From Chryseobacterium sp. HSC-36S06 (GTDB taxonomy: Bacteria > Bacteroidota > Bacteroidia > Flavobacteriales > Weeksellaceae), in contig NZ_JALJZX010000002.1 in NCBI RefSeq assembly GCF_024171485.1, forward strand, positions 1 to 64,000: a stretch of 64,000 nt of DNA, in the 5' to 3' direction. The notes beneath the pieces are model-generated. The model was not told where the DNA came from, did no database searches, and worked only from the letters and a program-made list of their open reading frames with translations. A program made the position numbers and the translations under genes. This document shows positions 54,007-61,383 of this stretch, piece by piece (the first letter of the stretch is position 1; each line of letters starts with the position of its first letter).

Positions 54007-54468
54007 ATGCCCAACACCTACACGCAGCTTTACGTTCAGGCCGTTTTTGCGGTAAAATACAGAAATGCTTTGATTAAAAAGTCATTTCAGAAAGAGCTTT
54101 TTGCCGTCATCGGAAATCTGATCAACGAAACCGGTTGCGCTACCATCATTGTAAACGGGGTAGAAGATCATGTGCATTGTCTCTTCCGGTTAAAAACCAC
54201 TGTTTCGTTATCGGAAGTAATGAAAAGTGTAAAGGCCAAATCATCGAAATGGATTAACGAAAGTGGATTTCTGGACGAAAGATTCGAATGGCAGCGGGGT
54301 TTTGGCGGTTTCAGTTATCACCCTTCTATGGTAAAGAAGGTTTATCATTATATCGAGCATCAGGAAGAACATCACAAAAGTGAAATTTTCAAGACGGAAT
54401 ACCAAAAAACGCTGGCTGAGTTTAATGTGGAATATGATGAAAATTATTGGTTTGAAGATTTGATTTAA
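54007..54468 (+). CDS. REP-associated tyrosine transposase (RAYT, IS200-like Y1)
   Basis: A 153-residue Y1 transposase with the HUH motif HVH (His55, His57, DHVHCLF) and the catalytic Tyr115 in VYHYIEHQEEHH. Such single-copy domestic transposases bind and cut REP hairpins. The gene lies 51 bp after the hairpin array at 53715-53955, which is very likely its substrate. It has no terminal inverted repeats of its own and no passenger gene. Confidence 0.9.
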   Translation: MPNTYTQLYVQAVFAVKYRNALIKKSFQKELFAVIGNLINETGCATIIVNGVEDHVHCLFRLKTTVSLSEVMKSVKAKSSKWINESGFLDERFEWQRGFGGFSYHPSMVKKVYHYIEHQEEHHKSEIFKTEYQKTLAEFNVEYDENYWFEDLI

Positions 54469-54492
54469 ATTTGAAATCCGCTGACTGCCTGA

Positions 54493-55848
54493 TTATTTAA
54501 TGATTACTTTCTGGGAGTAAATTCTCAGTCCTTCCGACGAAACCGTTACAAAATATACGCCCGGTTTTAGAGGTGAAATATCGATGCTTTGATCATCATT
54601 TACTTTCCTTTCCAGAACTTTTCTTCCTTCAACATTATTGAATTCCGCGGTGTTGTTTTTGGTTTTAAGACCATTGATGAAAATCTTATGCGTTGCCGGA
54701 TTCGGATAGATTTTAAAACTGTTTAAAGTGTTCTCCTCTGATGCCAGCGTGGTTGTTGTCACCCGGAAGATCTTACCGTTGTTTACAGCTGCCACATACA
54801 GTTCTTTAGAGGAATCTTCACCAAATGTTGCGAAATTATTCCCTGAAAAAGCAGCACTCCAGACAATGGAACCGTCCGAATTCATTATTCCGATTTGGGT
54901 AGAGCAGTAGTCTGCGAAAATATATTTACCGTATAAGGCAGGATAAAGGCTGCCACGGTAAACGTAGCCGCCGGTAATCGAACATTTACCGCCACTGTGG
55001 TTATACGTGGCAACAGGAAAAGTCATGGTATTCTGGGGAGCACAACCTGCGGTGTTATAAGCAGTATTTCCTTCGTAGCATCGCCATCCGTAATTGATTC
55101 CGCTTTGTGTAATAGGCATTCTGTTGATTTCCTCAATCTGATTCTGTCCTACATCGGCAATCATAACGTTTCCTGAAGTAATATCGAAGGAAAATTTCCA
55201 GGCATTCCTGAGACCGTAAGACCAGATTTCGTCGGCTCCATCAACTCCAACAAAAGGATTATCGGGAGGAATGTTGTAAGGTGCAGTGGCGTTCACATCG
55301 ATTCTGAGCATTTTCCCCAGCAGTGAATTTTTATTTTGGCCGTTGTTATTGGGATCTCCGCCACTTCCGCCGTCGCCGGTTGTAATCCAAAGCATTCCGT
55401 CAGGCGCGAAATGAATACTGCCGCCATTGTGATTGGTAAAAGGTTTGGGGATGCTGATGAGGATTTTCTCTGAAGATGCGTCGGCAACATTAGGATCTGA
55501 ACTTACCGAATATCTCGCTACGGTGATATTACCGGAAGTATTGTTATAAAAGACATAGAAATAACCGTTGGTCGCATACTGAGGATGAAATGCCAGACCC
55601 AGCAGTCCGCGTTCGCCCCCGAAAGTTATTTTTGTGCTGATATTAAGAAAATTGACAGGAAGTATAGCTCCGCCTGGCTGAATGATCTTAATATAACCAT
55701 CCTGTTGAACTGCGAAAATGCGCGCGTCGTTGGCATTCTTAATCTCTACAGGATTGCTTAATCCTGTTGCAAATTCCTGGAGTACGATATTCTGTGCGCA
55801 AAATATCGAAGAGGAAAATGCGGCTGCAATGAATAATAATTTTTTCAT
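54493..55848 (-). CDS. Secreted PQQ-dependent sugar dehydrogenase-like protein with type IX sorting tail
   Basis: A 451-residue protein of the glucose/sorbosone dehydrogenase fold. It has a signal peptide (MKKLLFIAAAFSSSIFCAQ), a six-blade propeller with GGERGLLGLAFHP, HNGGSIHFAPDGMLWITTGDGGSG and SYGLRNAWKFSFD, motifs of PQQ- and calcium-binding soluble sugar dehydrogenases, and a 75-residue C-terminal Por-secretion tail (FKIYPNPATHKIFI...). It would act at the cell surface or outside the cell. The substrate is unknown; related proteins without confirmed activity are common. It stands alone. Confidence 0.9.
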   Translation of the reverse strand: MKKLLFIAAAFSSSIFCAQNIVLQEFATGLSNPVEIKNANDARIFAVQQDGYIKIIQPGGAILPVNFLNISTKITFGGERGLLGLAFHPQYATNGYFYVFYNNTSGNITVARYSVSSDPNVADASSEKILISIPKPFTNHNGGSIHFAPDGMLWITTGDGGSGGDPNNNGQNKNSLLGKMLRIDVNATAPYNIPPDNPFVGVDGADEIWSYGLRNAWKFSFDITSGNVMIADVGQNQIEEINRMPITQSGINYGWRCYEGNTAYNTAGCAPQNTMTFPVATYNHSGGKCSITGGYVYRGSLYPALYGKYIFADYCSTQIGIMNSDGSIVWSAAFSGNNFATFGEDSSKELYVAAVNNGKIFRVTTTTLASEENTLNSFKIYPNPATHKIFINGLKTKNNTAEFNNVEGRKVLERKVNDDQSIDISPLKPGVYFVTVSSEGLRIYSQKVIIK

Positions 55849-56021
55849 ACTGTTTTGGTTTTTAAGGTGTTGTGAATTTACGATTTATTTTACAGATTTA
55901 ATTTTTATTTGAAAAAAACACAATATAACCGTGGCTTTATCAATGTTTTGTTGGATTTTATTCCTAAAAAATTCAAAGTAAATTCTTTTGTTAAAAAATT
56001 CTTAATTCTATTGGAAATCAT

Positions 56022-56029
56022 TATATTTG
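56022..56029 (+). promoter_or_regulatory. -7 box of secDF
   Basis: TATATTTG, perfect TAnnTTTG, 34 bp before the ATG at 56064. No clear -33 element at the usual distance. Confidence 0.5.
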
Positions 56030-56063
56030 CCGACTATAATTTTAATGTTGTAAACTATTAACA

Positions 56064-58979
56064 ATGCAAGGAAAAGGACTTATTACGCTGGTTGCGGTGA
56101 TTCTGGGACTTATTTGTCTTAATGAATTGTTACCAACCTGGTATGCAGGCAAAATTGAAAAACAAGCCACTGAACTCGCCGGAGACAACCCGGAAAAGTA
56201 TCAGAAAGAAATGGCAAGACTTTCTAAAGACACCCTGAATCTCGGTTTTACCGAACTTTATTATTCCAAAGCCAAAGAAAAGGAAATGAAGTTAGGTTTG
56301 GATTTGAAAGGAGGGATTAACGTACTTTTAGAAATCAACCAGAGAGATTTGGTGAATAATTTAACCAATTATTCAACAAACCCAATTCTGATCGAGGCGC
56401 TGAACCGTACAGATCAAATGCAGAAAAACTCTACCAATCCTTATATCAAGGACTTCTTTACGCAGTTCGATCTGGTGAATAAGGAAAAGGGAGCCAACCT
56501 GAAACTTGCAGACGCTGAAATCTTCGGGAATACCAATCTTTCTGAGATTAAATTCAATACTCCCGATGATCAGGTTAAAAAAATTATAGAGAACAGAATT
56601 GAACTTTCTACCGGTACTGCTTACGAAGTAATCCGTACCCGTATCGATAAAATGGGGGTTACGCAGCCGAATGTGCAGCGTGTACCAAGAACAGGAAGAA
56701 TTTCTGTGGAAATGCCTGGTGTGAAAGATATCGACCGTGTGAAGAAAATGCTTCAGACTTCTGCGAAACTTCAGTTTTGGGAAGTTCAGCAACTTCAGGA
56801 AGTTTATCCTTATCTGGAGCAGCTTAATGCAGTAATCGCTGCAAAAGGCGACTCTATGGGCGTTGCAAAGAACACCAACTTTGTGAACCTTTTACAGCTG
56901 AACAGCTTAAGGTCTAATGGGGTTGCTAATGTAAAACTTTCAGATACTGCTGCTGTTAACAAAATCATCAACAGTAAAATTGCTAAAGATTTAAGACCGC
57001 AGAATATCAAATACACCCAGTTTATGTGGGGTTACAAGCCGGAAGCTGGTGACGAGAACAATTTGGTACTTTATGCGGTACGCGGAAACATAAACCAAAA
57101 AGCTCCTGTAGACGGGGCCGTGGAATCTGCAAGAGTGAATTATGATGACCTCGGCAGAATCGTGGTAGATATGCAGATGGACAGCAAAGGTTCTAAAGAC
57201 TGGAAAACCCTGACAGGTAAAAACGTAAATAAACCTGTTGCAGTAACTCTGGATAACGTAGTTTATACCGCGCCGAATGTTGTGAACGAAATCCCTAACG
57301 GTAGAACACAAATCTCCGGAAGTTTCTCTCAGGAGGAAGCTCAGGATCTGGTAAATGTTCTTGGAGCCGGTAAACTTCCTGCAGGTGCAAAAATTGTACA
57401 GGCAGAAGTAGTAGGGCCATCTTTGGGAGCTGAATCGGTAGATGCGGGAATGTATTCCTTCATTATCGCATTCGTGATCATCATTCTGTATATGCTTTTC
57501 TATTATGGCGGTGCAGGTATTTACGCAGTAATTGCAATTACTTTCAACTTATTCTATCTGATGGGAATCATGGATTCTGTGGATGCTACGCTTACTCTTC
57601 CGGGTATCGCGGGTATCGTACTCTCTATGGCCATGTCGATTGATGCGAACGTAATTGTATATGAGCGTACAAAAGAAGAACTCTTTGCGGGGAAAAATAT
57701 CCGTGAGGCTTATAACGAAGGTTTCAACTTCTCGCTTTCGGCGATTATCGATGGTAACATTACCTCGCTTTTAACAGCTGTAGTGCTTTATATCTTTGGT
57801 ACAGGTCCGATTCAGGGATTTGCGGTAACTTTAGGAATCGGTATTATCCTTTCCATGTTTACGTGTGTACTTTTAACAAGAGTGCTTATTTTCAGCAGAC
57901 TCGAAAAAGGAAAAGGTCTTTCTGTTTGGACTAAATTCAGTAAAAATATCTTCAGAAATACGTGGGTTGATTTTATCGGAAAAAGAAAATATGCTTATAT
58001 TTTCTCTGGTATTGTAACGGTAATCTGTCTTGCTTCTATCTTTACCCAAGGCTTCAAGTATGGCGTTGATTTTAAAGGCGGAAGAAGCTATGTAGTGCGT
58101 TTCGATAAACCTGTGATTGCCAATGAGGCAGCCAACAGCCTTGAGAAACAGTTTATCAACAAAGAAGGCCAGGCGAATGCTGTAGATGTAAAAACCTATG
58201 GAAGCGATAGCCAGCTGAAAATTACGACAGATTACAGAATTGAAGAAGAAAGTCTGGAAGCAGACCAGGATGTGGAAAGCAAATTATTTGCGGGATTGAA
58301 ACCCTATCTTCCGGCCGATGCAAAGATTTCAGGATTTAAAGATTCGGGAACCAACAATTACGGGATTGTAAGTTCAGTAAAAGTAGGTCCTACTGTTGCT
58401 GATGATATTAAATCCGGAGGTGTAATAGCATTGATCATCGCACTTGCAGGAATCTTCCTTTATATCCTATTCCGTTTCAAGAGATGGCAGTTTTCTACCG
58501 GTGCAATTGCATCTCTTGTGCATGACTCAATTGTTATTCTGGGCGCATACTCACTATTAAAGAACGTAATGCCTTTCAATATGGAGATCAATCAGGATTT
58601 CATCGCGGCGATTCTTACGGTATTGGGTTACTCGATTAACGATACGGTAATTATTTTCGACAGAATCCGTGAGTATTTAAGCGAGAAAAAAGCTTTAACT
58701 CTTGAAGGATTATTTAATGATTCCATTTCGAGTACACTGGGAAGAACCTTTAATACAGCATTCATGACTTTCCTTGTTATTCTGGCCATCTTCGTCTTTG
58801 GTGGAGAAAACCTGAGAGGATTTATGTTTGCCCTCTTGATCGGAGTAGGTTTCGGTACCTATTCAACGTGGTTTATCGCTTCGGCAGTATCTTATGACTT
58901 GCTTAAGAAGAAAGGAGTTGAAGGATCAGCCAAAGGTTTGGTATCCAATAAAGTGGAAAAACCTAAGAACAGAGATTAA
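56064..58979 (+). CDS. secDF: Protein translocase subunit SecDF, fused
   Basis: A single 971-residue membrane protein joining SecD (about 1-620) and SecF (about 640-960), which uses the proton gradient to pull proteins across the Sec channel. Twelve membrane helices are expected, with two large periplasmic parts. SecD shows LGLDLKGGINVLLEI near 75 and the PGIAGIVLSMAMSIDANVIVYERTKEE helix; SecF shows YGVDFKGGRSYVVRF and LTVLGYSINDTVIIFDRIRE. The fused form is standard in Flavobacteriia. It is followed by a terminator. Confidence 0.96.
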   Translation: MQGKGLITLVAVILGLICLNELLPTWYAGKIEKQATELAGDNPEKYQKEMARLSKDTLNLGFTELYYSKAKEKEMKLGLDLKGGINVLLEINQRDLVNNLTNYSTNPILIEALNRTDQMQKNSTNPYIKDFFTQFDLVNKEKGANLKLADAEIFGNTNLSEIKFNTPDDQVKKIIENRIELSTGTAYEVIRTRIDKMGVTQPNVQRVPRTGRISVEMPGVKDIDRVKKMLQTSAKLQFWEVQQLQEVYPYLEQLNAVIAAKGDSMGVAKNTNFVNLLQLNSLRSNGVANVKLSDTAAVNKIINSKIAKDLRPQNIKYTQFMWGYKPEAGDENNLVLYAVRGNINQKAPVDGAVESARVNYDDLGRIVVDMQMDSKGSKDWKTLTGKNVNKPVAVTLDNVVYTAPNVVNEIPNGRTQISGSFSQEEAQDLVNVLGAGKLPAGAKIVQAEVVGPSLGAESVDAGMYSFIIAFVIIILYMLFYYGGAGIYAVIAITFNLFYLMGIMDSVDATLTLPGIAGIVLSMAMSIDANVIVYERTKEELFAGKNIREAYNEGFNFSLSAIIDGNITSLLTAVVLYIFGTGPIQGFAVTLGIGIILSMFTCVLLTRVLIFSRLEKGKGLSVWTKFSKNIFRNTWVDFIGKRKYAYIFSGIVTVICLASIFTQGFKYGVDFKGGRSYVVRFDKPVIANEAANSLEKQFINKEGQANAVDVKTYGSDSQLKITTDYRIEEESLEADQDVESKLFAGLKPYLPADAKISGFKDSGTNNYGIVSSVKVGPTVADDIKSGGVIALIIALAGIFLYILFRFKRWQFSTGAIASLVHDSIVILGAYSLLKNVMPFNMEINQDFIAAILTVLGYSINDTVIIFDRIREYLSEKKALTLEGLFNDSISSTLGRTFNTAFMTFLVILAIFVFGGENLRGFMFALLIGVGFGTYSTWFIASAVSYDLLKKKGVEGSAKGLVSNKVEKPKNRD

Positions 58980-59000
58980 CAGTATTCTTAAAATATGAAG

Positions 59001-59027
59001 TGCCCTTTGAAAAAAGGGCATTTTTTT
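59001..59027 (+). terminator. Terminator after secDF
   Basis: An 8-bp stem, TGCCCTTT and AAAGGGCA, with a 4-nt loop and a run of seven T. Confidence 0.9.
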
Positions 59028-59059
59028 GGCTCAATTTTAAAAGTTGTTTTTACAACTAC

Positions 59060-59067
59060 TATCTTTG
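59060..59067 (+). promoter_or_regulatory. -7 box of the MFS transporter gene
   Basis: TATCTTTG, perfect TAnnTTTG, 9 nt before the ATG at 59077. It lies inside the longer open frame that begins with TTG at 59044, so it rules out that start. Confidence 0.5.
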
Positions 59068-59076
59068 CACTCTCTT

Positions 59077-60300
59077 ATGAAAAAAAATCAGAAGTCCGCA
59101 GCCATTGGATTCATCTTTATTACTTTACTCATCGATATTACCGGGTGGGGAATTGTAATACCGGTAGTACCGAAGCTGATCCAGGAACTTATTCATAACC
59201 CAGACCTCAGTGTTGCTTCCCAATATGGTGGGTGGCTGAGTTTTGCCTATGCCGGGATGCAGTTTATTTTTGCTTCTGTCTTAGGAGGTTTAAGTGACAA
59301 ATACGGAAGACGGCCGATTATCCTTTTTTCGTTATTGGGATTTTCGCTTAATTTTATGATTCAGGCATTGGCGCCAACAATTTTCTGGCTGTTTGTCGGG
59401 AGACTGTTTTCCGGAATTACCGGAGCAAGTATTACGACTGCAAGTGCTTATATCGCTGATATTTCCACTGATGAAGACCGTGCCAAGAATTTTGGAATGA
59501 TTGGGGCCGCGTTCGGTTTGGGCTTTATTATCGGTCCGGTGATTGGTGGGATTTTGGGGCAATATGGAGCCAGAGTTCCCTTTTATGCCGCTTCAGTTCT
59601 ATGTCTTGTCAATTTCCTTTACGGGTGGTTTATTCTCCCCGAAAGTCTTGATAAGGAGCACCGCCGACCTTTCAACTGGCGGCGTGCAAATCCCGTGGGA
59701 TCTTTAATGCAGCTCAGGAAATATCCTAAAATACTGGGTCTTATAGCCGCGTTGGTTTTTGTTTACATTGCAGGTCACGCCGTACAGACCAACTGGACTT
59801 TCTTTACCATGTATAAATTCAACTGGACAGAAACTTTAGTCGGTATATCTCTTGGCGTTTCCGGATTTATGGCAGCCTTGGTTCAGGGTTATCTCATCAG
59901 GTTTATTCAGCCTAAAATCGGGAACGAAAAAAGTATTTTCTACGGGCTTTCTCTTTATGCTATTGGAATGATTCTCTTTGCCTTTGCCAGCGAAAGCTGG
60001 ATGATGTTTGCATTTCTGATTCCATACGGTTTAGGCGGGATTGCCGGTCCGGCACTGCAGTCGGTAATTTCTGCGGAAGTTCCTAAAAGCGAGCAAGGGG
60101 AATTGCAGGGCGCACTGGCGAGTCTGGTAAGTCTTACTGCGATTATCGGTCCGCCGCTTATGACCAATATTTTTTATTATTTTACGCATGATTCTGCGCC
60201 ATTTATCTTTCCGGGAGCACCATTTTTTCTTGGGTTTTTATTAATGGCAATCAGTGCGGTGATTGTGTATTTTGTTTTCCGGGAGAAAAGAGTCCGTTAG
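59077..60300 (+). CDS. MFS drug exporter of the TCR/Tet type
   Basis: A 407-residue, 12-helix major facilitator. It has motif [13 protein letters not shown] after helix 2, and a start close to TetA-type exporters ([21 protein letters not shown]). It exports small molecules by proton antiport. Homology to tetracycline pumps does not show resistance, since many chromosomal members of this family have other or unknown substrates. The ATG at 59077 is preferred because a promoter box lies just before it. The Tat gene is next, 66 bp downstream. Confidence 0.9.
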   Translation: MKKNQKSAAIGFIFITLLIDITGWGIVIPVVPKLIQELIHNPDLSVASQYGGWLSFAYAGMQFIFASVLGGLSDKYGRRPIILFSLLGFSLNFMIQALAPTIFWLFVGRLFSGITGASITTASAYIADISTDEDRAKNFGMIGAAFGLGFIIGPVIGGILGQYGARVPFYAASVLCLVNFLYGWFILPESLDKEHRRPFNWRRANPVGSLMQLRKYPKILGLIAALVFVYIAGHAVQTNWTFFTMYKFNWTETLVGISLGVSGFMAALVQGYLIRFIQPKIGNEKSIFYGLSLYAIGMILFAFASESWMMFAFLIPYGLGGIAGPALQSVISAEVPKSEQGELQGALASLVSLTAIIGPPLMTNIFYYFTHDSAPFIFPGAPFFLGFLLMAISAVIVYFVFREKRVR

Positions 60301-60366
60301 GATAAGTCTTTTTGATTAAATATTTAAAATGAAAATCAGTTTCATAAACTTTCGTAATTTTACGCC

Positions 60367-60693
60367 ATGGAATTAAGTATAGGAGAAATGCTTTTGATTG
60401 CTGTGGCAATCGTTGTTTTGTTCGGTCCTGATAAATTGCCGCAGATTGCGCGGGATTTAGGACAGGGTGTACGCAAGATGCGAGGCGCGATGGAGGATGT
60501 GAAATCTGAAATCCTGAAAGAAACCGATAATCCTGTATCCGAAATAAAAAGAGAAATCGACAAAGTAAAGCAGGCTGCCAAAGATTATAATCCTTTAAGC
60601 GATATCGAAAATAAGGAAGCGTTGGCACGACGGGATATACCAAAAGTTAATCTTGCGGATAATGATGAACACGAAGGACCGGTAAGCCGCTGA
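60367..60693 (+). CDS. Sec-independent translocase TatA/TatB family protein
   Basis: A 108-residue protein with the one-helix Tat pattern: a short N-terminus, a membrane helix (about 7-19), the FGPDKLP hinge, an amphipathic helix (QIARDLGQGVRKMRGAM) and a charged tail. FGPDKLP and the long tail fit a TatA/B-type subunit in a Bacteroidota two-gene Tat set. tatC is not in the window. The PAP2 gene begins 2 bp after its stop, so the two are coupled. Confidence 0.9.
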   Translation: MELSIGEMLLIAVAIVVLFGPDKLPQIARDLGQGVRKMRGAMEDVKSEILKETDNPVSEIKREIDKVKQAAKDYNPLSDIENKEALARRDIPKVNLADNDEHEGPVSR

Positions 60694-60694
60694 T

Positions 60695-61264
60695 ATGTAC
60701 GAACTCATTCAGGAAGACAGACAGGCATTTCTCTATCTCAATAATTTGGGGAGTCAACCTTTCGATCAGTTTTGGATCATGGTTTCCGCAACATGGATCT
60801 GGGTTCCGCTTTATGTAATCTTTCTTTATTTACTTTACAAAGAATATAAACTAAGGAATTTAGTTTTCATATTGATTTTTATCGCGCTGGGAGTTACGGT
60901 TTCTGATCAGCTTGCCGGAATTTTCAAATCCGGAATCGCCAGATTCAGACCTTGTCACGATCCGACTCTGGAAGGTTTGGTGAGAGAGGTGAAATGCGGC
61001 GGACAGTTTGGTTTTTATTCCAGTCATGCATCCAATACCTTTTTTATTGCCACACTCATGAGCATCTTACTGCGTAAAAGCCGCAGGATTCTACCTTATT
61101 TACTTTTCTTTTGGGCAGCAATGGTTTCTTACAGCCGCATTTATTTGGGCGTACATTTCCCGATGGATCTTGTAATGGGCGCATTAATGGGCTTTTTCCT
61201 GGGCGGATTTTTTGCCACACTTTCATTAAAAGTCATTTATAAAAGGGAAAGATCTAAAATCTGA
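60695..61264 (+). CDS. PAP2-family membrane phosphatase
   Basis: A 189-residue membrane protein of the PAP2/undecaprenyl-diphosphatase type. The three motifs are KSGIARFRP (about 88-96), SSHASNTF (about 112-119) and SRIYLGVHFPMD (about 148-159), with the catalytic His residues in the last two. Four to five membrane helices. It may recycle undecaprenyl diphosphate, as BacA-independent phosphatases do, or dephosphorylate other lipids. It is coupled to the Tat gene. Confidence 0.92.
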   Translation: MYELIQEDRQAFLYLNNLGSQPFDQFWIMVSATWIWVPLYVIFLYLLYKEYKLRNLVFILIFIALGVTVSDQLAGIFKSGIARFRPCHDPTLEGLVREVKCGGQFGFYSSHASNTFFIATLMSILLRKSRRILPYLLFFWAAMVSYSRIYLGVHFPMDLVMGALMGFFLGGFFATLSLKVIYKRERSKI

Positions 61265-61371
61265 CCTTTATAACCTTAATTCTAACGCTTTCTTTATTAT
61301 ACTTTTTTGACGCTCACTTCGCTCGCGCCTAAACTTCAGCCTTTCATCTTCATGCTTACCGTCAAAAATAT

Positions 61372-61379
61372 TATCTTTG
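61372..61379 (+). promoter_or_regulatory. -7 box 4 nt before the polA start
   Basis: TATCTTTG, perfect TAnnTTTG, ending 4 nt before the ATG at 61384, so polA should be transcribed as a leaderless mRNA. Confidence 0.5.
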
Positions 61380-61383
61380 CTTT

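Noticed and set aside
59044..59076. TTG start of the MFS exporter
   Set aside because: A perfect -7 box (59060-59067) lies inside this stretch and ATG 59077 gives the usual N-terminus.
61300..61335. Hairpin-like CGCTCACTTCGCTCGCGCC region as terminator after the PAP2 gene
   Set aside because: The arms are short and no T run follows.
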